From CAYRUZ01 sp964427895 (lineage in GTDB: Bacteria > Patescibacteriota > Gracilibacteria > Peribacterales > Peribacteraceae): 64,000 nt of DNA. A program made the translations under genes and the position numbers. The first letter of the stretch is position 1; each line of letters opens with the position of its first letter. The DNA lies in contig CAYRUZ010000004.1 of the NCBI GenBank assembly GCA_964427895.1, forward strand, positions 17,960 to 81,959. Direction: 5' to 3'. Shown one piece after another: positions 41,621 to 50,529 of the stretch. The notes below the pieces were generated by a model. It made no database searches. It saw only the letters and a list, made by a program, of their open reading frames with translations, and was not told where the DNA came from.

Positions 41621-43860
41621 AGCGGCTTCTTTATCACGACGGCCCCGTCCCACGTCAGTCGCATCGACTGGGCGGACGGATCGTCGAGGGACTCGCCGTC
41701 ATCGCCGTACCAGAAACCCTCGGCCTTGCCGTCCGCATCGAGGTACACCTCGGTCTCCTCGGGGGCGGCGAAGGTTTCGGCCGCGTTCTTACCGACGCTG
41801 TTGCGCGTCAGGATGCTCCCGGCGCGGACATACATCGGCAGACTGGCGTCGGTGATGCGCACGGAGAGCCAGCGGCCGCCCTTCAGGCGCCGGTTGGGCT
41901 TGCCCAAGACATACCAATCGCCCGCAGGAAGGTAGACGAGCTTGCGCGTCTGTCCGCGCTCCATCACCGGTGCGGCGAGAATCTTTCCGAACAACAGCAC
42001 GTGGTCGCGGGCCAGCTGGCCCTTGTCGTCGAAGACGGGCTGGAGCGGCGGAAGGCCGGTCTTTTGCGCGTGGACGAACCCCGAGTACCACTCGCGCAGC
42101 AGCGAGTACCGCTGGATGATCGCCTTACGGATGAGTGCCGAGTAGCGGCGGCCGAAGACGTAGGGCTCTTTGTAGCGGGAGAAGAAAATGCTGTGCCCGC
42201 GGAAGAACGGGAGAAGCGAGCCCAGCTGGAAGAAGCGCAGGGCAAGATCGTCGGGAGGATTGCCGTTGAAGCCGGGAATGTCGGCTCCGGTGTAGTGACA
42301 TCCGGCGAGCGAATACTGCACGGCCGTATCCAATGCCCAGCGCATGTGTTCCCACCACGCATGGTTGTCGCCGTGCCAGATCACGGCGTTGCGCTGCAAT
42401 CCGGGATAGCCGGAGCGTGAGATGACGAACGGGCGCTTGCCGGGACGGACTTTGCGAAGGCCATCCGCGCTGGCGCGAGCCATCGAGAAGCCGTAGAGGT
42501 TGTACGTAGGAATCACCGACCCCCTTTCGGTCACCGCGGTGGAGAGCTTGGGGTTGCCACCGTCGAACGTGGCGGGCTCGTTCATGTCGTTCCACACGCC
42601 GTCGAAGGGATTGGCATCGAGCCATTCCTTTTGCCTCTCACTCCACCACTCGCGCACCGCGGGATCTTCGAAGTCGGGCAGCAAGGCAGGCCCCGGCCAG
42701 CAGACGATGATGAAGTCGGAACCGTCGGGATTCTTCCAATATTTCCCCAGCTGCTTCAGGCCGTCGTAGGCGGCGTACCCGTCGTCCACCTTCACGCCGG
42801 GATCCATGATGCCGACAGTGTGGAAACCGTCGTTGCGCAGCTGCGCGATGCATTGGGGGAGATCGGCGAAACGCTTGGGATCGGTCGTGAAGACGCGGAA
42901 GCCGTTCATGTAATCGATGTCGAAATACATGGCATCGCACGGGATGTCCTTTTTGCGCAGCGTGGCAGCGACGGACCGTACTTCGGTCGTGTTCATGTAC
43001 GACCAGCGGCACTGCTGATAGCCGAAAGCCCAGGCCGGGGGCAGCAGCGGCTTGCCCAGAAGCGTATTCAGGCGAGCGCACAGTGCGGGGAGGGTGGCGG
43101 CATGCAGGACATACACCCGGGTGTTGCCCGTGACGGACTCGAACGTCACCCGGTCGGACCAGAATTCGCCAAGGTCAACGAACGTGCGACAGGGATTATC
43201 GTGGAATACGCATACCCAACCCTCCCCCGTCGCATCGCGGTGGAAGAGGATGGGCCAACTCTGGTACAGAGGCTTTCGTGAGGGCAGATGGTTGAAGTCG
43301 TCGGTGTTGTACAACTCGAAGCGGTAGCCGTTGCGGTTGATTTCGCCGCTCTGGCCAGGCAGACCGAGCACCACGCCTTCCGGGCGCGGGTAGGAGAACC
43401 GGACCATCTGCGAAGCGAAACTGAGTCCGCGCGTGATGAAGGCCGCGCGCTCTTTGAAATCCTCCACTTCGGTCGCCTGCAGATATTCGGATATCTCCAC
43501 GGGCGTTTCGTGGCGGCTGAAGGGGCTGTTTGTGGTGCGGAAATACGTCTTCCCGTTCGTCGCCAGCGTCACTGTGCCGTCTGCGGCGATATGGCACGTC
43601 TCGATTCCCGTGCTGATGCGCCAGCCATCGTCTTCGATGCATGCAAGTGGCAAGGCTTTGCATGACTCCTGCTCCCCGGTGAAGGGTTGCCGCCGCACGG
43701 CGGACGCTTCGTCATACCGCACCTCCAGCACCCAGCCGGCATCGGCGAAATACTGTACGTCGACGGGCACATTCGATGCGTCCAAGAGACGCACGGCGTC
43801 CGAAGCGACTGAAGGCTGGTGCAGACCGGACAGTGCGGGACCCGGCTTGGGATAACTCAT
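41617..43860 (-). CDS. GH31 alpha-glucosidase
   Basis: 747 aa. Galactose-mutarotase-like N-domain, then the (beta/alpha)8 barrel with CRWSYMNTTEVR, DAMYFDIDYMNGF, the nucleophile motif GVWNDMNEPATF (about 423-430) and the acid/base region WHGDNHAWWEHM. A C-terminal beta domain follows (VYLPAGDWYV). No signal peptide, so it acts in the cytoplasm on alpha-glucosides such as maltodextrin. Start ATG 43858-43860, 6 nt after TAGAAT. Confidence 0.95.
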   Translation of the reverse strand: MSYPKPGPALSGLHQPSVASDAVRLLDASNVPVDVQYFADAGWVLEVRYDEASAVRRQPFTGEQESCKALPLACIEDDGWRISTGIETCHIAADGTVTLATNGKTYFRTTNSPFSRHETPVEISEYLQATEVEDFKERAAFITRGLSFASQMVRFSYPRPEGVVLGLPGQSGEINRNGYRFELYNTDDFNHLPSRKPLYQSWPILFHRDATGEGWVCVFHDNPCRTFVDLGEFWSDRVTFESVTGNTRVYVLHAATLPALCARLNTLLGKPLLPPAWAFGYQQCRWSYMNTTEVRSVAATLRKKDIPCDAMYFDIDYMNGFRVFTTDPKRFADLPQCIAQLRNDGFHTVGIMDPGVKVDDGYAAYDGLKQLGKYWKNPDGSDFIIVCWPGPALLPDFEDPAVREWWSERQKEWLDANPFDGVWNDMNEPATFDGGNPKLSTAVTERGSVIPTYNLYGFSMARASADGLRKVRPGKRPFVISRSGYPGLQRNAVIWHGDNHAWWEHMRWALDTAVQYSLAGCHYTGADIPGFNGNPPDDLALRFFQLGSLLPFFRGHSIFFSRYKEPYVFGRRYSALIRKAIIQRYSLLREWYSGFVHAQKTGLPPLQPVFDDKGQLARDHVLLFGKILAAPVMERGQTRKLVYLPAGDWYVLGKPNRRLKGGRWLSVRITDASLPMYVRAGSILTRNSVGKNAAETFAAPEETEVYLDADGKAEGFWYGDDGESLDDPSAQSMRLTWDGAVVIKKPL

Positions 43861-43866
43861 GCCGCA

Positions 43867-43872
43867 ATTCTA
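43867..43872 (-). promoter_or_regulatory. -10 box of GH31 gene
   Basis: TAGAAT, 6 nt before the ATG. Confidence 0.6.
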
Positions 43873-43958
43873 GCAGCAGAGGGACAGGCAGGAAGCGCAA
43901 CGATTTTTCGCCACAAAGCACTAGCACACAGCGGACAAAACATTCACCATGCCGCGGT

Positions 43959-44729
43959 ATGCGCACCACTCTGAAGTCGTCCATCCTCCTCACAGTTGCT
44001 TTCGTGGCCGTTCCGGCGATTGCCTCGGCCCAGGAGGTCACGACGCTGCCGGCCACGCCCTATGACACGATGCTGATGGCATTCGAACGCCAGAGGATCA
44101 ACATCATCAAGCGAGCGGAGCGGGCAGTGGTGAGCGTGAAAGCCACAACCCGCAACGGAGCGGAATCCGGCGGCACGGCATTCTTCATCACGTCGGACGG
44201 CCTGCTGATGACCAACAGCCACGTGGTGACCGAGAACGCCAGCTACACGATCGAGACGAACGACGGCAATGAGTACGACGCGGTCGTTGTGCAGCGTGAC
44301 AGGGCCGAAGATGTGGCGCTGCTGCGAGCCGATATTCCGCGGTCCTTCTTCCTGCGCCTGGCGCAGTCCGACACGCTCGAACTCGGCCAGACGGCCATCG
44401 CCATCGGCAACGCGCTGGGGGAATTGAGCAACACGGTGAGCGTGGGCGTCGTCTCGGGACTCGGACGCACGATCGAAGCCGAAAACCCGGACACCAACGG
44501 CTCGCTCGAGTACCTGGATGAAGTCGTGCAGACCGATGCGGCGATCAATGCGGGAAACTCCGGCGGACCCCTGCTCAACTCGCGCGGCGAAGTGATCGGC
44601 ATGAACGTCGCGTACGCGGCGGGCAGCCAAAGCATCGGCTTCGCCATCCCCGCGAAACAGCTGCGCAGCCAGCTGTACAGCTATCGCAGAAGCACCCGCA
44701 GTACGTCGACGACAAGCACAGCGCGTTGA
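43959..44729 (+). CDS. Secreted trypsin-like serine protease (HtrA type, no PDZ)
   Basis: 256 aa. Signal peptide (SSILLTVAFVAVPAIASA), then a protease domain with the triad His in TNSHVV (about 87), Asp in EDVALLRAD (about 118) and Ser in GNSGGPLL (about 198). The domain ends about 30 residues later in a Ser/Thr/Arg tail, so no PDZ domain follows, unlike DegP/DegQ. Role is probably envelope protein quality control or processing. Start ATG 43959; promoter is weak by eye. Converges directly with the channel gene. Confidence 0.9.
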   Translation: MRTTLKSSILLTVAFVAVPAIASAQEVTTLPATPYDTMLMAFERQRINIIKRAERAVVSVKATTRNGAESGGTAFFITSDGLLMTNSHVVTENASYTIETNDGNEYDAVVVQRDRAEDVALLRADIPRSFFLRLAQSDTLELGQTAIAIGNALGELSNTVSVGVVSGLGRTIEAENPDTNGSLEYLDEVVQTDAAINAGNSGGPLLNSRGEVIGMNVAYAAGSQSIGFAIPAKQLRSQLYSYRRSTRSTSTTSTAR

Positions 44730-45395
44730 TCAGTGAACGTGGGAATGCGGCTCGGCGTCGCGCGACCAAAACGCATCGATCTTGCCGGGCATGATGTAGT
44801 AGATCGGCAAAAGCAGGTAGAGGGCAATGCTCGCGGAAGCGCTGAAGAACGAGAGACCGATTGCTAGCGCGCAGACGATGGGCGTCAGGAGGATGCGGCG
44901 CTTCACCAAGGACACGAGCGTGGGAGAGATGCGGTGATCCACCAATCGGTGGTGCGTCGTCGCGTAACTCCACTGGGCATAGGCGAGGAAACCGATGATC
45001 GCCAGATGCACGCCGTAAAGCACGGGCACGTACCGCACCGTCCAGTACTGACCGAGCAGGGCCGTGGTGAACGGAATGACGGAGAGGGCGAGAAGGAAGA
45101 GCAGGTTCAGCCACAGGAACAGGCGATCCGTGAAACGGATGCTCGTGTAGAGGATGTGATGGCTCACCCAGAACACGCCGAGCATCACGAAGCTCGCCAC
45201 ATAGCTGAAATAGATCGGCCAGGATGCCGCGAGGTATCCCCACAATTGGCCGGGTTTGATATCCGGAATCTTCAACTCGAGGACGAGCAGGGTCATCACG
45301 ATGGAGAACACGCCGTCGGCCAAGTTCTTCGTGCGCGCTGTCGACAAATAGGACTTCTGTCCTTCGTCCACGGGAAGCGCGTGCGGGTGGAGCAT
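44730..45395 (-). CDS. TMEM175-like (DUF1211) membrane channel
   Basis: 221 aa, six membrane segments. The family signature is LADGVFSIVMTLLVLEL (residues 25-41), where the canonical FSDG becomes LADG; SHHILYTS and the following helices also match. Bacterial TMEM175 proteins form potassium-selective tetramers. A His-rich C-terminus (PHSHVH) ends the protein. Start ATG 45393-45395, 6 nt after TATACT. Confidence 0.85.
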   Translation of the reverse strand: MLHPHALPVDEGQKSYLSTARTKNLADGVFSIVMTLLVLELKIPDIKPGQLWGYLAASWPIYFSYVASFVMLGVFWVSHHILYTSIRFTDRLFLWLNLLFLLALSVIPFTTALLGQYWTVRYVPVLYGVHLAIIGFLAYAQWSYATTHHRLVDHRISPTLVSLVKRRILLTPIVCALAIGLSFFSASASIALYLLLPIYYIMPGKIDAFWSRDAEPHSHVH

Positions 45396-45401
45396 GGGGA
45401 C

Positions 45402-45407
45402 AGTATA
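45402..45407 (-). promoter_or_regulatory. -10 box of TMEM175-like gene
   Basis: TATACT, 6 nt before the ATG. Confidence 0.6.
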
Positions 45408-45464
45408 ACCGAAGGCGGCGAATCGGCTCGGGCAGTCCCCTGGACATGTTCGTGCGACGAGGCG

Positions 45465-46655
45465 TCAGGCGACATTTGCCCGCTCGCGGGTCCGCGCGAT
45501 GCCAACCTTGAACGTCGTGCCGACATTCGGCTTGCTCTCGACGTCGATGGACCAGCCGTGGAGATGCACGATGCGCTGGACGAGTGCAAGCCCCAAGCCG
45601 AAGCCGCCACCGGACCTGGAGGGGTCGACTTGGTAGAAACGGTTGAAGAGGTTTGGCAAGTCGCCGGAGGCGATGCCGATGCCGTTGTCTGCCACGAGGA
45701 TGGCCGAAGGGGTGAGCGTCACGGTCACCGTCGGTTGTTTGCCCCTGCGGAACTTGATGGCGTTGGAGATGAGATTGACGATCATCTGCCGCACGAGCGC
45801 GGGATCGGCTTTTGCGGTGATGTTGGCAGCGATGGAAGCGGTGAGGGCCACGCCGCTCTCGGAAGCCAGCGGTCGCATGTGTTCCACGGCCTGTCCGACG
45901 ACGGCAGACAGATCTGCCTTCTCCAACACGAGCGCGGCATCCAGGCGGGTGAGTTCAAGCAAGCGTTCGACCAAACCGATGACCTGCCGCAGGTCTTGCT
46001 TGGCGGATTCGATCCCCTCCCGATACTTCTTGGTACGCAGTGCGAGGTCGAGCGACGAACTGAGCGCAGCCAGCGGAGTGCGCAATTCGTGGCTGGCGTC
46101 CTGCGTGAACTGTTCGAGACGCACCATCATTTCTTCCGCCGGACGCAGGCTTCTGCGCGCGAAAGAGACGCCGACGATATAGATGAGGGCGGAGACCGCG
46201 ATGCTCACGAGGAAATAGAGCAGGCCCCGCGCGGGCAGATCGCGCCACGCGCCGTGCTGGCGTTCGGCGACCTGCAGGAACCCGATGACGCCTCCGTCGC
46301 CGATGATGGGTTGGGTGAGGACGTCGAACTCATCGGTGCCGACGGTCGCCTCGTCGAAGCCCAGCTGTCCGTCGAAGGGAACGCCCACGAACATGGCTCC
46401 GCCGAATACGACATTTCCGTCGGCATCGAGAATGCGCATGCGTTCCCGGATCATCGGGGGCAGATTCTCGGGAAAGGCCAGGGCCGTGGAGCCGCGGTCG
46501 GCGATGAGCCGCGCAGTGCGATCGAGCACGAAATGTGCCTGGCGCTGTGTATTGCCAAGATCGGCGGCAAGGAAAAGGACTCCGTTGATGAGGAGCAGGA
46601 GAAAGACCAGTGCGGTGAACTGGAGGGCGATGCGATGTCCGATGCGTTGCAGCAC
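45465..46655 (-). CDS. Sensor histidine kinase
   Basis: 396 aa. Membrane helix 1 near the N-terminus (ALVFLLLLINGVLFLAA), an outside sensor part of about 130 residues, helix 2 (GLLYFLVSIAVSALIYIV), then HisKA with ASHELRTPLAALSSSL (phospho-His about 189) and HATPase_c (NAIKFRRG, ILVADNGIG, GGGFGLGLALV). Start is GTG 46653-46655, one base after the regulator's TGA, so translation is coupled. The stimulus is unknown; the cupredoxin gene on the other side of the regulator hints at envelope or metal sensing. Confidence 0.93.
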   Translation of the reverse strand: MLQRIGHRIALQFTALVFLLLLINGVLFLAADLGNTQRQAHFVLDRTARLIADRGSTALAFPENLPPMIRERMRILDADGNVVFGGAMFVGVPFDGQLGFDEATVGTDEFDVLTQPIIGDGGVIGFLQVAERQHGAWRDLPARGLLYFLVSIAVSALIYIVGVSFARRSLRPAEEMMVRLEQFTQDASHELRTPLAALSSSLDLALRTKKYREGIESAKQDLRQVIGLVERLLELTRLDAALVLEKADLSAVVGQAVEHMRPLASESGVALTASIAANITAKADPALVRQMIVNLISNAIKFRRGKQPTVTVTLTPSAILVADNGIGIASGDLPNLFNRFYQVDPSRSGGGFGLGLALVQRIVHLHGWSIDVESKPNVGTTFKVGIARTRERANVA

Positions 46656-46656
46656 G

Positions 46657-47319
46657 TCAGGCGGAAGGAATGAGGTACCCGCGACCCGCGACCGTCCGGA
46701 TCACGTTCTTCCCGAGCTTCTTTCGAAGGTAGGACACGTGCACGTCGACCGTCTGGGAGAAAAGCAACGAATCGCGATCGCCCCAGACGTGTTCGAGAAG
46801 CGACGACCGCTCCTGGACGACGCCCCGGCGATGCAGAAGGTACTCGAAGAGAGCGTACTCCTTCGGAGAAAGAGCGACAGGCTTGCCGTCCTTCCACACC
46901 TCCTGGGTATTGGGGTCCAGCTGGATGTCCCCCACCGTCAGACGCGCCTGCTTGTCCGGTTGCTGCCGGCGAAGCAGGGCCCGCACGCGGGCAAGCAGCT
47001 CGGCAAGATCGAACGGCTTCGTAAGGTAATCGTCCGCGCCGATGGTAAGGCCGTGCACGATCTCACGCTGGGTCGTGCGGGCCGTGAGCATGAGGACCGG
47101 CATGCTTCGCCCGTGCTCACGCAGCATGGCGCAGATGGTGTACCCGTCCATGCCGGGCAGGTTGATGTCGAGAATGATGAGGTCCACCTCCCGGGTCATC
47201 GCCGTTTCGTATCCCGTGGTGCCGTCGCGGCAGACGGTGACGGCAAACTTCTCGAGTTCAAGATACTGCCGGATGTTGTCGGCAAGCTTCGCCTGGTCTT
47301 CGATAAGGAGGATATGCAT
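46657..47319 (-). CDS. OmpR/PhoB-family response regulator
   Basis: 220 aa. Receiver domain with the acidic pair in LLIEDQ, phospho-Asp in LIILDINLPGMDG (about 51) and Lys in LTKPFDLAEL; then a winged-helix DNA-binding domain (LSPKEYALFEYLLHRRG ... VSYLRKKLG ... VAGRGYLI). First gene of the two-component unit. -10 TATACT lies 11 nt before the ATG. The promoter carries TTAA direct repeats typical of this family, so it is probably autoregulated. Confidence 0.95.
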   Translation of the reverse strand: MHILLIEDQAKLADNIRQYLELEKFAVTVCRDGTTGYETAMTREVDLIILDINLPGMDGYTICAMLREHGRSMPVLMLTARTTQREIVHGLTIGADDYLTKPFDLAELLARVRALLRRQQPDKQARLTVGDIQLDPNTQEVWKDGKPVALSPKEYALFEYLLHRRGVVQERSSLLEHVWGDRDSLLFSQTVDVHVSYLRKKLGKNVIRTVAGRGYLIPSA

Positions 47320-47330
47320 GGGAGAGGGTG

Positions 47331-47420
47331 AGTATAGCCTAAAACACCCGCCTTAAGACGTCATTAAGGCGCAGTTCGCACCGTTTCCGGCGCTCGGAAA
47401 GACCTTAATCTGCTCTTAAT
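47331..47420. promoter_or_regulatory. Regulator promoter with phased TTAA boxes
   Basis: -10 TATACT of the regulator gene (47331-47336, minus). Direct repeat pair 1: CTTAAG (47352-47357) and ATTAAG (47363-47368), at the -35 position. Pair 2: CTTAAT (47404-47409) and CTTAAT (47415-47420). Spacing is 11 bp within each pair and 52 bp between pairs, about five helical turns. Pair 1 is also an inverted repeat CCTTAA / TTAAGG. Confidence 0.65.
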
Positions 47421-47534
47421 ACGACACCAATAGGATGAAGCCCTCGGCATTTCGCGATTTTTCTCTCAATGCCGTCGAGGTATTGGGTATGCTACCCGCC
47501 TACTCGTTCTCGTTTACCCCCTTTCCCTCATCAC

Positions 47535-48002
47535 ATGAGAAAACACCTGCTTCTCGCATCACTCATGGCCTCTGGCGCGGTGCTCGCCGCCTGCTCCACC
47601 CAGACTCCCGCACCGGCGGACAACACGGGTATCCCTTCTTCCGACCAGGAAGAGAGCACGCCCTCCCCGGCCGACACGACCGACACCGGTTCCGCGGATA
47701 ACACCACCGCCGGCACCGACCAGGGCGAGCCGCGCGTCATCGCGATGACCGTCACCGACTGGGAGTTCAGCCAGAAAGAGATCCGCCTCAAGAAGGGCGA
47801 GAAGGTCACCGTCCGCCTCACGGGCGTCGAGGGCGACCACAGCTTCATGGCCAACGACCTCGGGCTCAACGTCGCCGTTGAACCGGGGGAAACGAAGGAC
47901 TTCACGATCCCGACGGACACCACCGGCACGTTCGGATTCCGCTGCGGCATCCCCTGCGGACCCGGCCACCGCGACATGACGGGGCAGATCATCATCGAAT
48001 AA
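47535..48002 (+). CDS. CuA-type cupredoxin lipoprotein
   Basis: 155 aa. Lipobox LAAC after a signal (LLLASLMASGAV), a Thr/Asp/Pro/Ser linker of about 50 residues, then a cupredoxin domain. Ligands are GDHSF, and CGIPCGPGHRDM, the CxxxCxxxHxxM pattern of the binuclear CuA site of cytochrome oxidase subunit II or nitrous-oxide reductase. No such oxidase is in the window. It may be an electron carrier or copper carrier at the outer membrane face. Start at ATG 47535, the natural lipoprotein start. Divergent from the two-component system. Confidence 0.88.
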   Translation: MRKHLLLASLMASGAVLAACSTQTPAPADNTGIPSSDQEESTPSPADTTDTGSADNTTAGTDQGEPRVIAMTVTDWEFSQKEIRLKKGEKVTVRLTGVEGDHSFMANDLGLNVAVEPGETKDFTIPTDTTGTFGFRCGIPCGPGHRDMTGQIIIE

Positions 48003-48075
48003 GCAAAGACACGAAAGAAGCGACCTCCCCTCTCCGCCTTGCTGGCGGAGGGGGGATTTGCGAGAATCGCAGGCA

Positions 48076-48525
48076 ATGCAGTGCTTCCTCCGCTCGGCTT
48101 GGTCCGGTGTCGTCACGGCTACGGCGTTCGCCGTCGCGACGGAGGGCGCGGCCGCCTGGTTCATCGCGCGCGGAACGACCGCATCACAAGAAGAAGTCGT
48201 GCGCTGGGTGACCATTGGCGGTTGGGCAACGGGTCCCATCGTCGGACTCCTGTGCCTGCTGCTCATCGCGCTGCTCAACGGCATCCGTCGTTTGTTGCAC
48301 CTTCGAGCCAACCGTTACCTCCACGTACCTTTGCTGTTCGCGGGAGTGCTGCCGTGGATGATGGTGTCCTGGGAGCTCGTCATGAATGAGCCCCGCTACA
48401 CGCCCTTCGCGGAGGCCATCATCGACCTCATCGCCAAGCCGCTGTTCCTCTCTTCCTTCGGCATGGGACTGCTGCTTTCCCTCATGTTCCTCCTCTCGCT
48501 GATCCCCTCGAAGAAGACCGCATGA
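48076..48525 (+). CDS. Polytopic membrane protein (149 aa)
   Basis: Four membrane segments, e.g. IVGLLCLLLIALLNGI and MGLLLSLMFLLSLI. No family recognised. ATG 48076 has a weak GAGAAT -10 8 nt upstream; the gene probably also rides on the cupredoxin transcript. Its stop overlaps the next gene's start (ATGA). Confidence 0.65.
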   Translation: MQCFLRSAWSGVVTATAFAVATEGAAAWFIARGTTASQEEVVRWVTIGGWATGPIVGLLCLLLIALLNGIRRLLHLRANRYLHVPLLFAGVLPWMMVSWELVMNEPRYTPFAEAIIDLIAKPLFLSSFGMGLLLSLMFLLSLIPSKKTA

Positions 48526-49865
48526 ACCGCCGCCTGCTCCCCGTCTTGGCTCTCCCGTGTACCCTGCTGCTCTGCGGATGCCTGGGTGACGTGATGGAAG
48601 TCTTCTGCGAAGCATCGCCCGACAGCGATCACTGCTACCAGGCTGCCGCCGTGCAGGAAGCGGAACCTGAGACCTGCGACCAGGTGAGTGGCAAGAACTT
48701 CAAGGGCAGCAACCCGCCGAAGGACAAGTGCTTCCTGCAGATCGCGGAGAACACCGGCGATCCGTCGGTGTGTGACAGCATCGAAGGAGGCTTCATGAGC
48801 TATTCCAAGGAGGAGTGCCTCGACGGGGTGTTCCGCAATCACACGGTCGATTCCTGCAAGGACGCAGAGGATCAGATCAAGTGCCGCACGGCATACGCGA
48901 AGAAGTTCGGAGAGTGCGGCGATGGCTACGCGTTCGACAAGAAGGCACAGACCTGCGCCATACGTCCGCCGAAGGAGGAAGGCAGCGACGATGCCATCGA
49001 GAGCAAGGTGGAGGGCGACCTTACCACCATCGCCGACGCGGCGAAGGGCAAGTACATGGAGCTGCTCGAGAAGGCGATCGATGACGAGACGGACCCGAAC
49101 AAGCTCGCGGGCCTGCAGGCCTACAAGCACTTCCTGGATAAGGGGGGCGAGAAGTGGGAGCAGGTGAATGCCACGGTCGACACGCTGAAGGATCTCAAGC
49201 GCCTCTTCATCGACGCGTACGACCCATCGATGAACATCGACCGCATGTCCGTGGACAAGATCTTGGAGAAAGGCCTCTTCGATCGCATCAAGGAGCGCGT
49301 GTTCGGCGCCGACAAGCCGACGGGGCTGTCCGCCGAGAACGCCCAGGCGGAGGATGCGCTGACCGTCTATGCGACGATGCTCAAGCGTCAGGGGGAGATC
49401 GATTTCCTCCAGAAGGGCCGCAAGGACCGCATCCAGGAGACGATCATCAGCAAGGCGAAGGATCAAGCCACCGAGAAGCTGAAGGACACGGTGAAAGAAA
49501 CGGTGGAAGGCGCGGCCGGCACTGCCTTCGGCGCGGTCACCGCGGTGGGCGATGCCCTGCAGGCATTCCAGGACGAGGCACAGAAGCAGATGTTCCTCGG
49601 TCTCGCGCGCGCCTACGACCGACGCCGCGAGGCGCTGGCGCAACAACACCCGAACATGGATCCGGAAGAGCTTCACCAACTCACGGTGAAACAGGTGAAG
49701 GAAGACCCGTACCAGGACAACACGCAGTTGGCGGTCGTGAAGCACGGCAACCTGCTGGAGAACAAGGACTGCCAGGATGACAGCAACCCGCTCTGCATCG
49801 ATTCACGCGTCTGGTGGACGGCCATGGATAAAACCTACGTCTACAATCACAAACCGACTCGCTGA
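48522..49865 (+). CDS. Cys-rich lipoprotein with helical C-terminal part
   Basis: 447 aa. Lipobox LLCGC, then about 140 residues with Cys spaced in repeats like KDKCFLQIAENTGDPSVCDSI, a motif that recurs twice (also SKEECLDGV). The rest is charged and helical (KGKYMELLEKAIDDETDPNKL..., KAKDQATEKLKDTVKETVEG), and it ends with a Cys pair (CQDDSNPLC). Probably a surface-bound protein stabilised by disulfides; function unknown. Coupled to the preceding membrane protein. Confidence 0.75.
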   Translation: MNRRLLPVLALPCTLLLCGCLGDVMEVFCEASPDSDHCYQAAAVQEAEPETCDQVSGKNFKGSNPPKDKCFLQIAENTGDPSVCDSIEGGFMSYSKEECLDGVFRNHTVDSCKDAEDQIKCRTAYAKKFGECGDGYAFDKKAQTCAIRPPKEEGSDDAIESKVEGDLTTIADAAKGKYMELLEKAIDDETDPNKLAGLQAYKHFLDKGGEKWEQVNATVDTLKDLKRLFIDAYDPSMNIDRMSVDKILEKGLFDRIKERVFGADKPTGLSAENAQAEDALTVYATMLKRQGEIDFLQKGRKDRIQETIISKAKDQATEKLKDTVKETVEGAAGTAFGAVTAVGDALQAFQDEAQKQMFLGLARAYDRRREALAQQHPNMDPEELHQLTVKQVKEDPYQDNTQLAVVKHGNLLENKDCQDDSNPLCIDSRVWWTAMDKTYVYNHKPTR

Positions 49866-49959
49866 AAGACCTAGAACTGACAGGCGCAAGAGGCAACGAA
49901 CAGGCATGGTTTCGTCAGGAATAGACATCCATGTAGAATAGGGCTACTACCTATCTTCC

Positions 49960-50445
49960 ATGCGTCCTTCCGCTCGACTCACCTCCCTTCTCCTCGTCGT
50001 CGCACTTGCCGCCTGTACCGTTGAACCGGACGGCGCCGCCGAAGCACGTCTCTACCTGCAGCAAGTCGGACCGCTCGCGGCATCGATCGAAATACAGGGT
50101 GCGGAATTCGAGCGCGCCATGTCCGAGGACGAGCCCAGCGTTGACGCGGCGCAGAAACTGCTTGGCAGCCTCGAGTCGAGCATCGCCCAGCTCAATGCCA
50201 TGGAAGCACCCAAGGACGAGACGGTCCTCAAGGCGCACAAGCAACTCATCCATTCACAGGAGCTGTTGAAGGAAGCGGTGACCGAAGTGATTCGTGCACT
50301 CAAGGATCCGACGCTGGCCGATGAGGCGTTCCAGGCGAAGGTCGACAAGTTGGTCAACGATGCGACCGCGGAGTCCAACGGTGCTCTCGACACGCTCGCG
50401 AGCGCCCTGCCGGAGGATGAGCGCCGCCAGTTGCTGAAGGAGTGA
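49960..50445 (+). CDS. Helical lipoprotein (161 aa)
   Basis: Lipobox LAAC at about residue 19, followed by an all-helical acidic domain with heptad-like Leu/Ala (SIAQLNAMEAPKDETVLKAHKQLIHSQELL). No family recognised. -10 TAGAAT (49935-49940) with -35 TTTCGT gives a short leader of about 20 nt. Confidence 0.75.
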   Translation: MRPSARLTSLLLVVALAACTVEPDGAAEARLYLQQVGPLAASIEIQGAEFERAMSEDEPSVDAAQKLLGSLESSIAQLNAMEAPKDETVLKAHKQLIHSQELLKEAVTEVIRALKDPTLADEAFQAKVDKLVNDATAESNGALDTLASALPEDERRQLLKE

Positions 50446-50529
50446 TCCACCCGCAAGGGGCCGAAATGTCCATTGCAGTCATTCGTGCGAAAGCATACGT
50501 TTGGCGCGAGTTCTTCCAGCTCACTCTCT

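Noticed and set aside
44934..46673. 579-codon plus-strand frame
   Set aside because: Antisense to the channel and histidine kinase genes, which have complete catalytic motifs.
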